A stretch of 22,254 nt of DNA, from contig MU647757.1 of assembly GCA_026770585.1 (NCBI GenBank), positions 26,134 to 48,387 on the forward strand, given 5' to 3'. Numbering within the stretch: position 1 is the stretch's first letter; each line of letters opens with the position of its first letter. Under the pieces are notes generated by a model. That model had not been told where the DNA came from, made no database searches, and worked only from the letters and a program-made list of their open reading frames with translations. This document shows, piece after piece, positions 16,701 to 22,254 of this stretch. The stretch is from Baffinella frigidus. Its lineage: Eukaryota > Cryptophyceae > Cryptomonadales > Baffinellaceae. A program made the position numbers and the translations under genes.

Positions 16701-16944
16701 GACCTCCCAACTGCGTGTGGCAGAGACAGTCACTTGCCCAGCCAGTGTGTATTTGTGCAAGACTTTTCACGACTCCAAAAGGTGTCACGCCAACTGCTGG
16801 ATTTAGGCTGACTTGGAACACCACGTGGCGCAGCTGGAAGCGATTTCGGTCAAGGGACAAGAGGGCTTCTCGCCGACAAAAACAGCACCCTTGTCACCGG
16901 CAAAAACAGAACCGCCAAGCTCTGTGTGGGGAGGAGTCTCTCAG
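13706..16944 (+). CDS. Multi-exon gene of unknown function (3' end not defined)
   Basis: Proposed exons, all joined in phase 0: 13706-14065, 14196-14246, 14411-14464, 15288-15401, 16151-16330, 16807-16944 (299 residues so far). I do not recognise the family. Exon 1 is hydrophilic, with VRRVSTFGSTAPNVNVPGLG and, near its end, hydrophobic VSVLLVIQTDVFQ. Exon 2 reads HVVVMGKANGQKHGNLE, exon 3 AHVREALTDIDWVPRYDQ, exon 4 includes SVRVTFYATADPGP, and exon 5 ends in VWFLVSELMMGGEQTQ then SLFEIVNAQ. Exon 6 starts ADLEHHVAQLEA and turns Pro/Ser/Thr-rich. Donors are mostly GTC-type (CAG|GTCAGC, AAG|GTCCAC, CAG|GTCTGC); intron 2 needs a GC donor (GAG|GCACGT). Uncertain points: the start (a frame-open ATG at 13640 lies in the palindrome; 13712 is also possible), a stop at 14477 if exon 3 is terminal, the left edge of exon 5, and the downstream end. 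Confidence 0.55.
14376..14408 (+). repeat. Short CCCTAAA-type block at an acceptor
   Basis: Four or five degenerate telomere-type units run to within 5 nt of the AG acceptor at 14409-14410 of the unknown gene, so they form the acceptor-proximal tract of the intron. Confidence 0.75.
14486..14530. mobile_element. Half copy of MITE family C, inverted
   Basis: TTTATTTAATGAGGAGCC... AGGCAGAGCTAG corresponds to one end of family C in the orientation opposite to the left end at 14581, so the two can pair into a hairpin. Confidence 0.55.
14581..14709. mobile_element. MITE family C copy 1
   Basis: The left end is TAGCTCTGCCTCTCTTCACC then TGGGCTC; the right end is GAGCCCAGACTAACTGAAGC then AGAGGCAG, in inverted orientation. 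GTCCTGGTGTA in the core is shared with the copy at 16583. Length is about 129 bp, with no frame. Confidence 0.7.
14964..15087 (+). repeat. Decayed upstream copy of the exon 4 acceptor region (unknown gene)
   Basis: About 120 bp ending in GCGCGTAG|ATGAGGATCAGCGATG and AGCATTTT duplicate the sequence at 15195-15312 that ends in GCGCAG|ATCCGGATCAGCGACG and AGCATTTCC. Both include GGTAGGAGACGAGG, AGTGTGGG and AACAACCAAA. The downstream copy is the real exon; the upstream one keeps an AG but its frame has decayed. Confidence 0.8.
15498..15626. mobile_element. MITE family C copy 2
   Basis: The left end TAGCTCTGCCTCAGTTATGA and right end AATAACTGAGATAGAGCCAT are inverted, with CATTAAAT and ATTTAATG inside. 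AAGTCCTA occurs at 15492-15499 and again at 15627-15634, compatible with an 8-bp target duplication as in hAT elements; the exact element edge overlaps TA. Confidence 0.75.
15842..16030 (+). repeat. CAGT/CAGC tetranucleotide microsatellite
   Basis: A long imperfect run of AGTC and AGCC units within the intron before exon 5 of the unknown gene. Confidence 0.9.
16363..16462. mobile_element. MITE family B copy 2, 100 bp
   Basis: The ends TCCCTTAACTGGCG and CGCCGTTTAAGGGA are inverted; the interior has CCCTACCGTAGGGCC, GGACCTGCCTAGG and a GGCGGTCAATTTTGACCGCC palindrome. It is exactly the same length as the copy at 9280. TA precedes it, but TT rather than TA follows. It lies 32 nt after the exon 5 donor. 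Confidence 0.72.
16465..16582. mobile_element. MITE family A copy
   Basis: The left end is CAGGGGTACCTTGCTCATAA and the right end TTGTGAGCGAGGTACCCCTA, inverted. The core has CCTAGGACCCTACAGTAGG. It directly follows a family B copy and directly precedes a family C copy: three elements in 340 bp of one intron. Confidence 0.85.
16583..16702. mobile_element. MITE family C copy 3
   Basis: TAGCTCTGCCTGAG, ACTGGGCTCGCCA on the left pair with TGGCGAGTCCAGT, CTGAGGCAGAGATA on the right. The core has GTCCTGGTGTACTGGAG. No frame. Confidence 0.8.
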
Positions 16945-16954
16945 GTCTCCCCCC

Positions 16955-17195
16955 CTACACCCCTACACCCTGAACCCTAAACCCTAAACCCTAAACCCCA
17001 AACGCTAAACCCTGAACGCTAAACCCTCAAACCTAAAACCTAAAGCTCAAACCCTCAATCCTAAAGCCTAAAGCCTAAACCTCGAACCTTAAACCCTAAA
17101 ACCTAAACGCCAAACCCCAAACCCTAAACACTAAACCCTAAACCCTAAACCCTAAACCCTAAACCCTAAACCCCAAACCCTGAACCCTGAACACC
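16955..17195 (+). repeat. CCCTAAA-type array after exon 6 of the unknown gene
   Basis: Starts about 10 nt after the donor CAG|GTCTCC at 16945. Exact CCCTAAA units lie near 16975-16995 and 17135-17175, with diverged units between (CCTAAAG, CCTCAAA). Confidence 0.9.
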
Positions 17196-18617
17196 CCAGG
17201 ACCCTGTCCCATCCTTGCTGACATTGTGTGGAGAGTCAGTCACAGGGGTTACTCGACATACAGGACACGCCCCGCCTTAGGCTTCTACAGTAGGGCTTTT
17301 GCTAGGAGCGTCGGACCACCCTAAGGGCGGCGCGTGTCTTTGATTTGGAGTGCCTCCTGCACTGGCGCTGACTAGATCGCGTGGCCATGACCTTTCATCT
17401 CACTTCACCTTTATTTGCCAAAAGAGACTGTGAGAACGAATTCTCGAACGCCCCCCCGCCTCGGGCGGAGAAAGATCATGCATGCAGACATTGGACATTG
17501 GGCCATAGAGGCTGGTTGAGCGACACACGCGGGGCTGGGAATGACAGGCAAGATTCGGGTGTGGCTGGCAGGGGAAGACAGCCGGTCTCGATGCGACGGA
17601 CCGCGTGGGCGAGCAGAGAGGAGAGAGGGCAAGTGCTGTGCATCCTCCGCGGTCTGTGCCACGGAGAGGAGGAGGAGGAAGAGGGGGGAGGGGGGCGTCG
17701 GGTGGAGGAGAGGTCCCAGGGCGGCGGGAGCATTAGCTTCGCGCCGCACGTCGCGTCTTAGACCTCGCGGGAGGGTGTACACCACATGAAATAAATACCC
17801 AACATATTGTTTTTTTACGGCATCCGCATAAACAGACAAAAAAATGGCGGAAAACTGCTGGAGATGGTGAGGGTGGCGTAGAGAAGTGGCGGTGCATGTA
17901 GACGCGGAGAGACGGGGACGCTCTTGTCTCGAGGCTGGCAGGAAGACTCGTCGACGAAGGCTCGCCTCTGCTTCCTTGGGACAAGGCGGGTTTTAATAAA
18001 TGAGTAAATAGGACCATCGCGACGAGGCAGGAGGAGAGGGGGGACCTAGGGGACGGGGAGACGCGTCGGGGCTCGCCCCTGCTGCCTCCACCGCGTTGGA
18101 GTGCCACCCCAACGTCAATCCTGTGATACTTCTGTCAACGCTTCAGGTGCCCGGCCGCGGAAGACCTCAGTGCCTCGACGTTTTCCAGTTGACTCTGCTT
18201 CGCGACTCAATTGATGCGTAAATTCAGAAAAGAAAAGAGGTTTTCCAAGAGTGCGCGCGTGGTTTGAGGCGTCCCTGCCTCAGTCGCGAGGGTCGGGGAA
18301 AAAGCGAGGTTTAATGTGTTGATAAACACGACCGCTTCACGCTAGGGGGAGAGATGCGGGTCTGGTTTGGGAAGTCCACTTGACTTACGGCGTGGCAAAG
18401 AGGCTCAAATAACCTGATCTTTGTTCGTGGATTTGTAAAGCGACTTGTTGCTGGTGGGGGCACCAGCAGGGGGTGGGGCTCTTGAACCTGATCGCTGATC
18501 GTCCTGCCAGGACCTTCGAAGCGCCGGCGAGAGCGTCTCTGCGTGCTTGGATTGGCTGCACCCTCAGAGGTGGAGAGAGCCGTGGGCCTTGGCACCGGAC
18601 TTGGCAAACAGCACAGC
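17196..18617. other. No recognised gene; may contain the 3' end of the unknown gene
   Basis: Apart from a diverged family A element at 17243-17359 I see no recognisable feature. Possible last exons of the upstream gene (for example after the AG at 17371 or inside the MITE-like element near 17310) are too weak to call. Purine-rich tracts lie at 17660-17720, and AATAAA-like strings near 17789 and 17995. Open frames here are rich in Arg, Ser and Gly and have no motif. Confidence 0.4.
17243..17359. mobile_element. Diverged MITE family A copy
   Basis: CAGGGGTTACTCGACATACA then GGACACGCCCCGCC on the left faces GGGCGGCGCGTGTC and GGAGTGCCTCCTG on the right. The core CTTCTACAGTAGGGC is shared with the family. 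Confidence 0.65.
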
Positions 18618-21600
18618 ATGGATCCCAGACGCTGGCGGGGTGTTGGGCCAACAGCAGGCCTGCTGTTGGTTGTGGGAGTGGCTGCACCGGCAGCAGTGAC
18701 AAGTCTCGAGGTAAGCGATGTCGCCGAAATCTTCTTGGCTGTGCATCCCACCACACACTGATCCTCGGGGGGGCTCACCTGAGCAGGCAGACGCAGCGGA
18801 TCGGTTCTTCAACGTGTCGAGGTTCGATGCTGGAATCCCGTTCACAGCGGGAAAGGTACTCGCCACAGCTCAAGTCCACGCTCCGTGCTGCTGGTGTCCG
18901 CCCTGGATGACGGTGGCGCCGCGCAGCAAGTGACGCAGGGCCCACGCAGGCACACTGGTCGGAGCGTTGCCTGCGAGAATGCAAGCAAGCCTGCTTGGAT
19001 GGGAATCCACCCCCGAGAACGCGCATCATGAACTTCCTAGGATGGAGCAAGGACGAGGATTGCACCTACCGCTGCACCCACGCGGTGGGCTTCCCCCGCT
19101 CTGCGCCCCCTGCTGTTTCATGCACGGAACACCCCGGCCCAGCACTGCGTCACCGGCGACTCACCGCGCCAGCGGAACCCACCCGCCGCCCTGTTCTCAG
19201 CGAACTTCTCCAAACCCAGCCGACGCCCTGCTCTCAGCCAACTTCTCTGCCCTGGAATGCCCCGGAGTCGCTCGGCATGCCACCCCAGCAAGGGTTTCGC
19301 GGTGCTGAAGAGCAGCGGTGCGGGGGCAGTGTCTGGGCAGGGACGTGCAGATGGGAGGACGGGTGTGGAAGTACAGAGGGCGGTGGCCGCACACCAGAAT
19401 CTGTGGGGTCAATGAACCTGCCGCCGTGGTCTTCTCGCTCGCCAACCTCGCCGCACATCTGGTACCCCCCTACCAGCGTTGCCGCCCCCGACTGGCCCCA
19501 TCTGGTCCCTTGCCCAGCCCGCCCCTGGCAGTCTCAAGCACACCCCGCCCTGGAGGTTGGCGGCAGGGCCTGGCTTGGCGATCGGGCGCGCGATCTCCCT
19601 CGTGGCACGCTCTTGCAACATCAAATATGGCTGATAGCAGGGCGCCGGGTGGGGGTTCTCTTGTAGGCTGGAGCGCTGCAGCTTCGCAAATAAAAGATCT
19701 ACCCCCGAACGGCTGCAAATATGGCTTCACACAGGGTGGCGGATGTGGGTGCTCTTGCAGGCGGGAGCGGTGCAGCTTCTGAGCGTGGCGTGCGGGCATC
19801 GCTGGCAGGCGGGATCGGTGCAACTTCGCAACGCGCAACGAGACGCCGCCCTTCTTCTCGCCTCTTCTGGTTGCCCCCCTCGCATCCACCAACGTGGTCT
19901 GGTATGGTTTGGGGTTTGGGGTTTAGGGTTTAGGATTTGAGGTTGCTCGCGCTCGCCTCCACTGAGATGTGAGGGTGGTGGTCACCACCCTCGCTCTACC
20001 TCTACCATCTGCTTCTTCTTGCCTCTTCTGGTTGCTCCCCCTCGGATCCACGAAGATGGCCTTGTAGGGTGTAGGGTGTAGGCTTCAGGATTTGGGGTGT
20101 AGGGTTTGGGGTTTAGGTTTTGGGGTTTGGGGTTTGTGGTTCGGGGGTAAGGGTTTAGGGTGTGGGGTTTTCACCCCAAGCCCTAAACCCTAAACCCTAA
20201 ACCCCCCACCCTAATCCCTAAACCCTAAACTCTAAAACCTGAACCCTAAATTCGAAACCCTACACCTTCAACCCCAGCCCCCAAACCCCAAACCCCAAAC
20301 CCCAAACCCCAAAGCCCTTGGTGGCTGGCACCTCGACAGGAGGGCTAGACGAGGCGTATCCGCATGCTGAAAGGCTGGGGATGGTGGGGTGGGTGTGGAG
20401 TGTCGCGTGGGTGTCATCAGCTGTCTTTCACACTCGCGATAACTGGCTCACTGAGAGGTCCGAGACACCCTAACCCTTGGACCAGGGTCAACCGCGTTGT
20501 TGCCATGTCAGTCGGAGAGAGCACATGTGTTTGTTCGCAGTGAGCGAGAGAGAGCGAGAGAGAGAGGCAGGGAGGGAGGGAGGGAGAGAAATAGAGAGGG
20601 AAAGCGAGCGAGCGAGAGATAGAGAGGGTGAGAGGGAGAGGGGGGAGGAGAGAGAGAGAGGACACGTGTTGGGGTTGGGAGGCAGCCAGCCACCCTGTGA
20701 GCCTCGACGACGTGGTTGCCATGTCTGCTTTTGGTCCTTGTCTTGCAAACACTCCTCAGAAGGGAACATGTGGTGCCCATGTTGGTTCCGGTAATCAACG
20801 CACTCTTCTCTCTGTCTGCGCCATTCAGCGCCACCCCTCCTCGTACCTAACTACCTACCTACCTACCAACCTGCCTGCCTACCTACCTACCTACCTACCT
20901 ACCAACCTACCTACCTACCTACCTACCAACCTACCTACCTGCCTAACTACCCACCCACCTATCTACCTACCTACCAACCTACCAACCTACCCACCTACCT
21001 ACCTGGGCCTGGGAGGTATGAGTGCACCACCAGCAAGCACGTGGACATCCTGCCGGCCCTGACCTGCGTGGCCCGTCCTCCCACTGGGTGCGTGGCCCGT
21101 CCTCCCACTGGGTGCCACTGGTCACCAGCCGTCTTTGGTACCCAGCCGTGTTTCTGAGAGGTCGCAGATGGCAACGAGGCGAGTGCCCCGAAGTGCAATC
21201 TCAGCAGGGTCCCGCGGTAGCTACCGCCTGCTGCCAGGTTGCGTTTCTCAACCCTAAACCCAAACCTCAAAACCCTGAGTCCTAAACCTCAACTCCTAAA
21301 CCCTAAACCGTAAACCCTGAACCCTGAACCCTGAACCCCAAACCCTAAACCCTACACCCTAACCCCCTACCCCAAACCCTAATCCCTTACCCCTTACCCC
21401 TTACCCCTGAACCCTAAACCCTGAACTCTAAACTCTGCACCCCAACCCCTAACCCCTACACCCTAAACCCTAAACCCAAACCTCAAAACCCTGAATCCCA
21501 ACCCCTAACTCCTAAACCCTCAAACTTAAACCCTCAACCCTAAACCCTGAACCCTGAACCCTGAACCCTGATTCCGAATCCAGAAACCTTAAAACCCTAA

Positions 21601-22196
21601 GTCCTAAACACCAAACCCTCAACCCTCAACCCTCAACCCTCAACCCTATACCATGAAGCCTCAACTCTGCACCCTCAACCCTGCTGCCGAGTCGGGTTGA
21701 CCAGCAAGACGGCAGGTTGCCCTGTGTGAGCGGCCTCTGAATGGGTCTCCCCTCTCTGAGCTCTGAGTGGGTGGTGCTGGCAGGTTTGACTACTTCCTAG
21801 GTCAGGTTGGACTACTTCACGAGTGTGAGAGGGCACTGAGGGGGTGGCACTGGTTGATACTGGCACGCTGGACTACTTGCTAGGTCAGATTTGACTACTC
21901 TCCGAGTGTGAGCGGCATCTGAGTGGGTGGCACGGGTACTGGCAGGTTGGACTACTTCCTAGGCAACACAGCCATGGCGTGGATGACCTATTCTGGCTTC
22001 GTCCGCGCTGGTCTGCCTCCCGCCTCCCTCCCTCCCTGGGTCCCGCCCCGCCTCCCCGTGCAGGGAGGCTGGTTCATGCATCAACCACCATCATCGCGGG
22101 TCTGGCCCCTTTCACCCTTCGTAGGTTGGAGGTTGGACTACTTTCTCGGCAACACAGCCATGGCCTGGATGACCTATTCTGGCTTTGTCCGCGCTG
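18618..22196 (+). CDS. PGAP3: PER1/PGAP3-family GPI-anchor phospholipase A2, 3' partial
   Basis: Exons 18618-18710, 18787-18855, 18950-19084, 19351-19461, 19809-19869, 20340-20457, then 21946-22010 or its twin 22132-22196, give 217 residues in frame; the rest lies beyond the window (family length roughly 320-350). Family knowledge: PER1/PGAP3 is a multi-pass ER/Golgi enzyme of the CREST hydrolase superfamily that removes an acyl chain during GPI-lipid remodelling. Seen: a signal peptide (MDPRRW, then GLLLVVGVAA), a lumenal Cys-rich part (CLRECKQAC; later DEDCTYRC), then KYRGRW and NEPAAVVFSLANLAAHL, the family signature and first membrane segment. Exon 6 gives SSAVFHTRD (182-190) with the S-x3-H pair S183/H187, followed by LTE-R-LDYF across the junction, where D198 is the conserved Asp. 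The C-terminal HxxxH motif must lie outside. Exon 5 is variable in sequence and is called from phase (0 to 1) and position. Confidence 0.88.
19640..19808 (+). repeat. Tandem copies of the acceptor and start of PGAP3 exon 5
   Basis: The motif CTTGTAG|GCTGGAGCGCTGCAGC then TTCGCAA (about 19660), CTTGCAG|GCGGGAGCGGTGCAGC then TTC (about 19754) and the real CTGGCAG|GCGGGATCGGTGCAAC then TTCGCAA (19802) are three successive versions of the same acceptor plus exon start. GGCTGCAAATATGGCT-type spacer sequence also repeats. Confidence 0.75.
19910..19940 (-). repeat. Short TTTAGGG-orientation block
   Basis: GGTTTGGGGTTTAGGGTTTA and neighbouring units lie about 40 nt after the exon 5 donor in PGAP3 intron 5. 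Confidence 0.85.
20008..20050 (+). repeat. Copy of PGAP3 exon 5 end plus donor
   Basis: CTTCTTCTTGCCTCTTCTG|GTTGCTCCCCCTCGGATCCAC duplicates the exon 5 end and donor at 19850-19890 (CTTCTTCTCGCCTCTTCTG|GTTGCCCCCCTCGCATCCAC), about 160 bp downstream inside the intron. Confidence 0.85.
20060..20312. repeat. Inverted telomere-type repeats, TTTAGGG then CCCTAAA
   Basis: From 20060 to about 20168 the plus strand carries TTTAGGG/TTTGGGG-type units. After GTTTTCACCCC it switches to CCCTAAA and CCCCAAA units until 20312. This is the orientation produced by a head-to-head telomere fusion, in miniature and degenerate form, within PGAP3 intron 5. Confidence 0.85.
20535..20662 (+). repeat. GA-rich polypurine tract
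   Basis: A run of GAGA and GGGA units near the start of PGAP3 intron 6. Open frames across it are low complexity. Confidence 0.9.
20843..21005 (+). repeat. CCTA tetranucleotide microsatellite
   Basis: About 160 bp of CCTA/CCAA units inside PGAP3 intron 6. Confidence 0.93.
21247..21690 (+). repeat. Long degenerate CCCTAAA array, PGAP3 intron 6
   Basis: About 440 bp of telomere-type units with many variants (CCCTGAA, CCCCTTA, CCCTCAA), the longest such block here. Several sub-blocks repeat each other, for example CCCAAACCTCAAAACCCTGA near 21258 and again near 21474. Confidence 0.92.
21700..21945 (+). repeat. Tandem copies of the acceptor and start of PGAP3 exon 7
   Basis: Variants of GGCAG|GTTGGACTACTTCCTAGG occur at about 21779, 21803, 21860 and 21883 before the real exon at 21946. 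Intervening GAGTGTGAG, CTGAGTGGGTGGCAC segments repeat with a period of roughly 85-140 bp. The copies have mutated acceptors or frame-breaking changes. Confidence 0.8.
21946..22010 (+). other. PGAP3 exon 7, copy a (65 nt)
   Basis: Acceptor ACTGGCAG, donor GCTG|GTCTGC. After one base completing Arg196, it encodes LDYFLGNTAMAWMTYSGFVR and Ala, then one base of the next codon. It contains the conserved Asp of LDYF. Confidence 0.85.
22132..22196 (+). other. PGAP3 exon 7, copy b (65 nt)
   Basis: Same length, same phases and the same 21 residues as copy a, with four third-position differences (TTC/TTT, CTA/CTC, GCG/GCC, TTC/TTT). Acceptor TTGGAG, with another AG six bases earlier (TTCGTAG); donor GCTG|GTCTCC. 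Including both copies would shift the frame and meet a TGA within copy b. Confidence 0.82.
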
Positions 22197-22254
22197 GTCT
22201 CCACCCCCCTCCCTCCCTCCCTCCCTCTCTTCCTCCCTCCCTCCCTCCCTCTCT
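22197..22254 (+). repeat. CCTCCCT-rich low-complexity tract at the window edge
   Basis: Pyrimidine-rich CCTCCCT units directly follow the copy b donor. A shorter version (22015-22055) follows copy a, so the duplication appears to include the start of the intron. Confidence 0.8.

Noticed and set aside
17381-18107. Open frames on both strands in the gap before PGAP3
   Set aside because: Low-complexity Arg/Ser/Pro/Gly composition, no motif, and no convincing splice signals.
20477-21062. Open frames over GA-rich and CCTA repeats
   Set aside because: Simple-sequence repeats are open in several frames and translate to low-complexity peptides.
21022-21075. Exon-like piece GYECTTSKHVDILPALTC in PGAP3 intron 6
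   Set aside because: Family alignment joins LTE-R directly to LDYF, so no exon is expected between exons 6 and 7; the piece runs into a 2-copy tandem repeat.
1-22254. Window as a true telomere or subtelomere end
   Set aside because: Telomere-type blocks are short, degenerate, in both orientations, and embedded in introns of ordinary genes; no long terminal array is present.

Overview
This window is nuclear DNA from a GC-rich, intron-rich eukaryote, most likely a unicellular alga or another protist. The signs are: (i) four genes split into short exons that join in frame through GT-AG (once GC-AG) introns; (ii) many degenerate CCCTAAA/TTTAGGG repeats, the plant-type telomere unit also used by several algal and alveolate lineages; (iii) families of short inverted-repeat elements. 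I cannot name the species. No bacterial, phage or CRISPR feature was seen. Most long open frames are shadows in GC-rich or tandem-repeat sequence; the real genes emerge only when exons are spliced.

Layout. 1-3018 has no gene I can support; it holds a composite inverted-repeat element at 1136-2566. 3019-9900 (+) is a DHHC palmitoyltransferase in eight exons (398 residues). 9901-10793 is intergenic and holds inverted-repeat elements. 10794-13050 (-) is a three-exon gene for a single-pass, coiled-coil-like protein (521 residues), convergent with the DHHC gene. A 492-bp near-perfect palindrome (13156-13647) separates it from a divergent gene of unknown function (13706-16944 or beyond, +, at least six exons). 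17196-18617 has no recognised gene. 18618 to the right edge (+) is a PER1/PGAP3-family GPI phospholipase gene that runs out of the window.

The most interesting signal is how the introns are built. Several consist of degenerate telomere-type repeats plus tandem, decayed copies of the edges of neighbouring exons: exon 3' end with donor on the donor side, acceptor with exon 5' end on the acceptor side. This recurs in three unrelated genes. In two DHHC introns the first bases after the donor (GTGCGT or GTGCAT) match the first bases of the next exon (GTGCGT), like a target-site duplication around inserted telomere-type repeats. The PER1/PGAP3 gene also carries two copies of a 65-nt exon that differ at four synonymous positions and cannot both be included without a frameshift. 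Together these suggest introns that grew or arose by break repair, telomere-repeat capture and local duplication, with miniature transposons added later. That mechanism is inference; the repeats and exon copies are visible directly.

The four genes do not form one pathway. Two encode membrane enzymes of the secretory system that act on lipid-modified proteins (S-acylation and GPI-lipid remodelling), but their proximity is probably chance.
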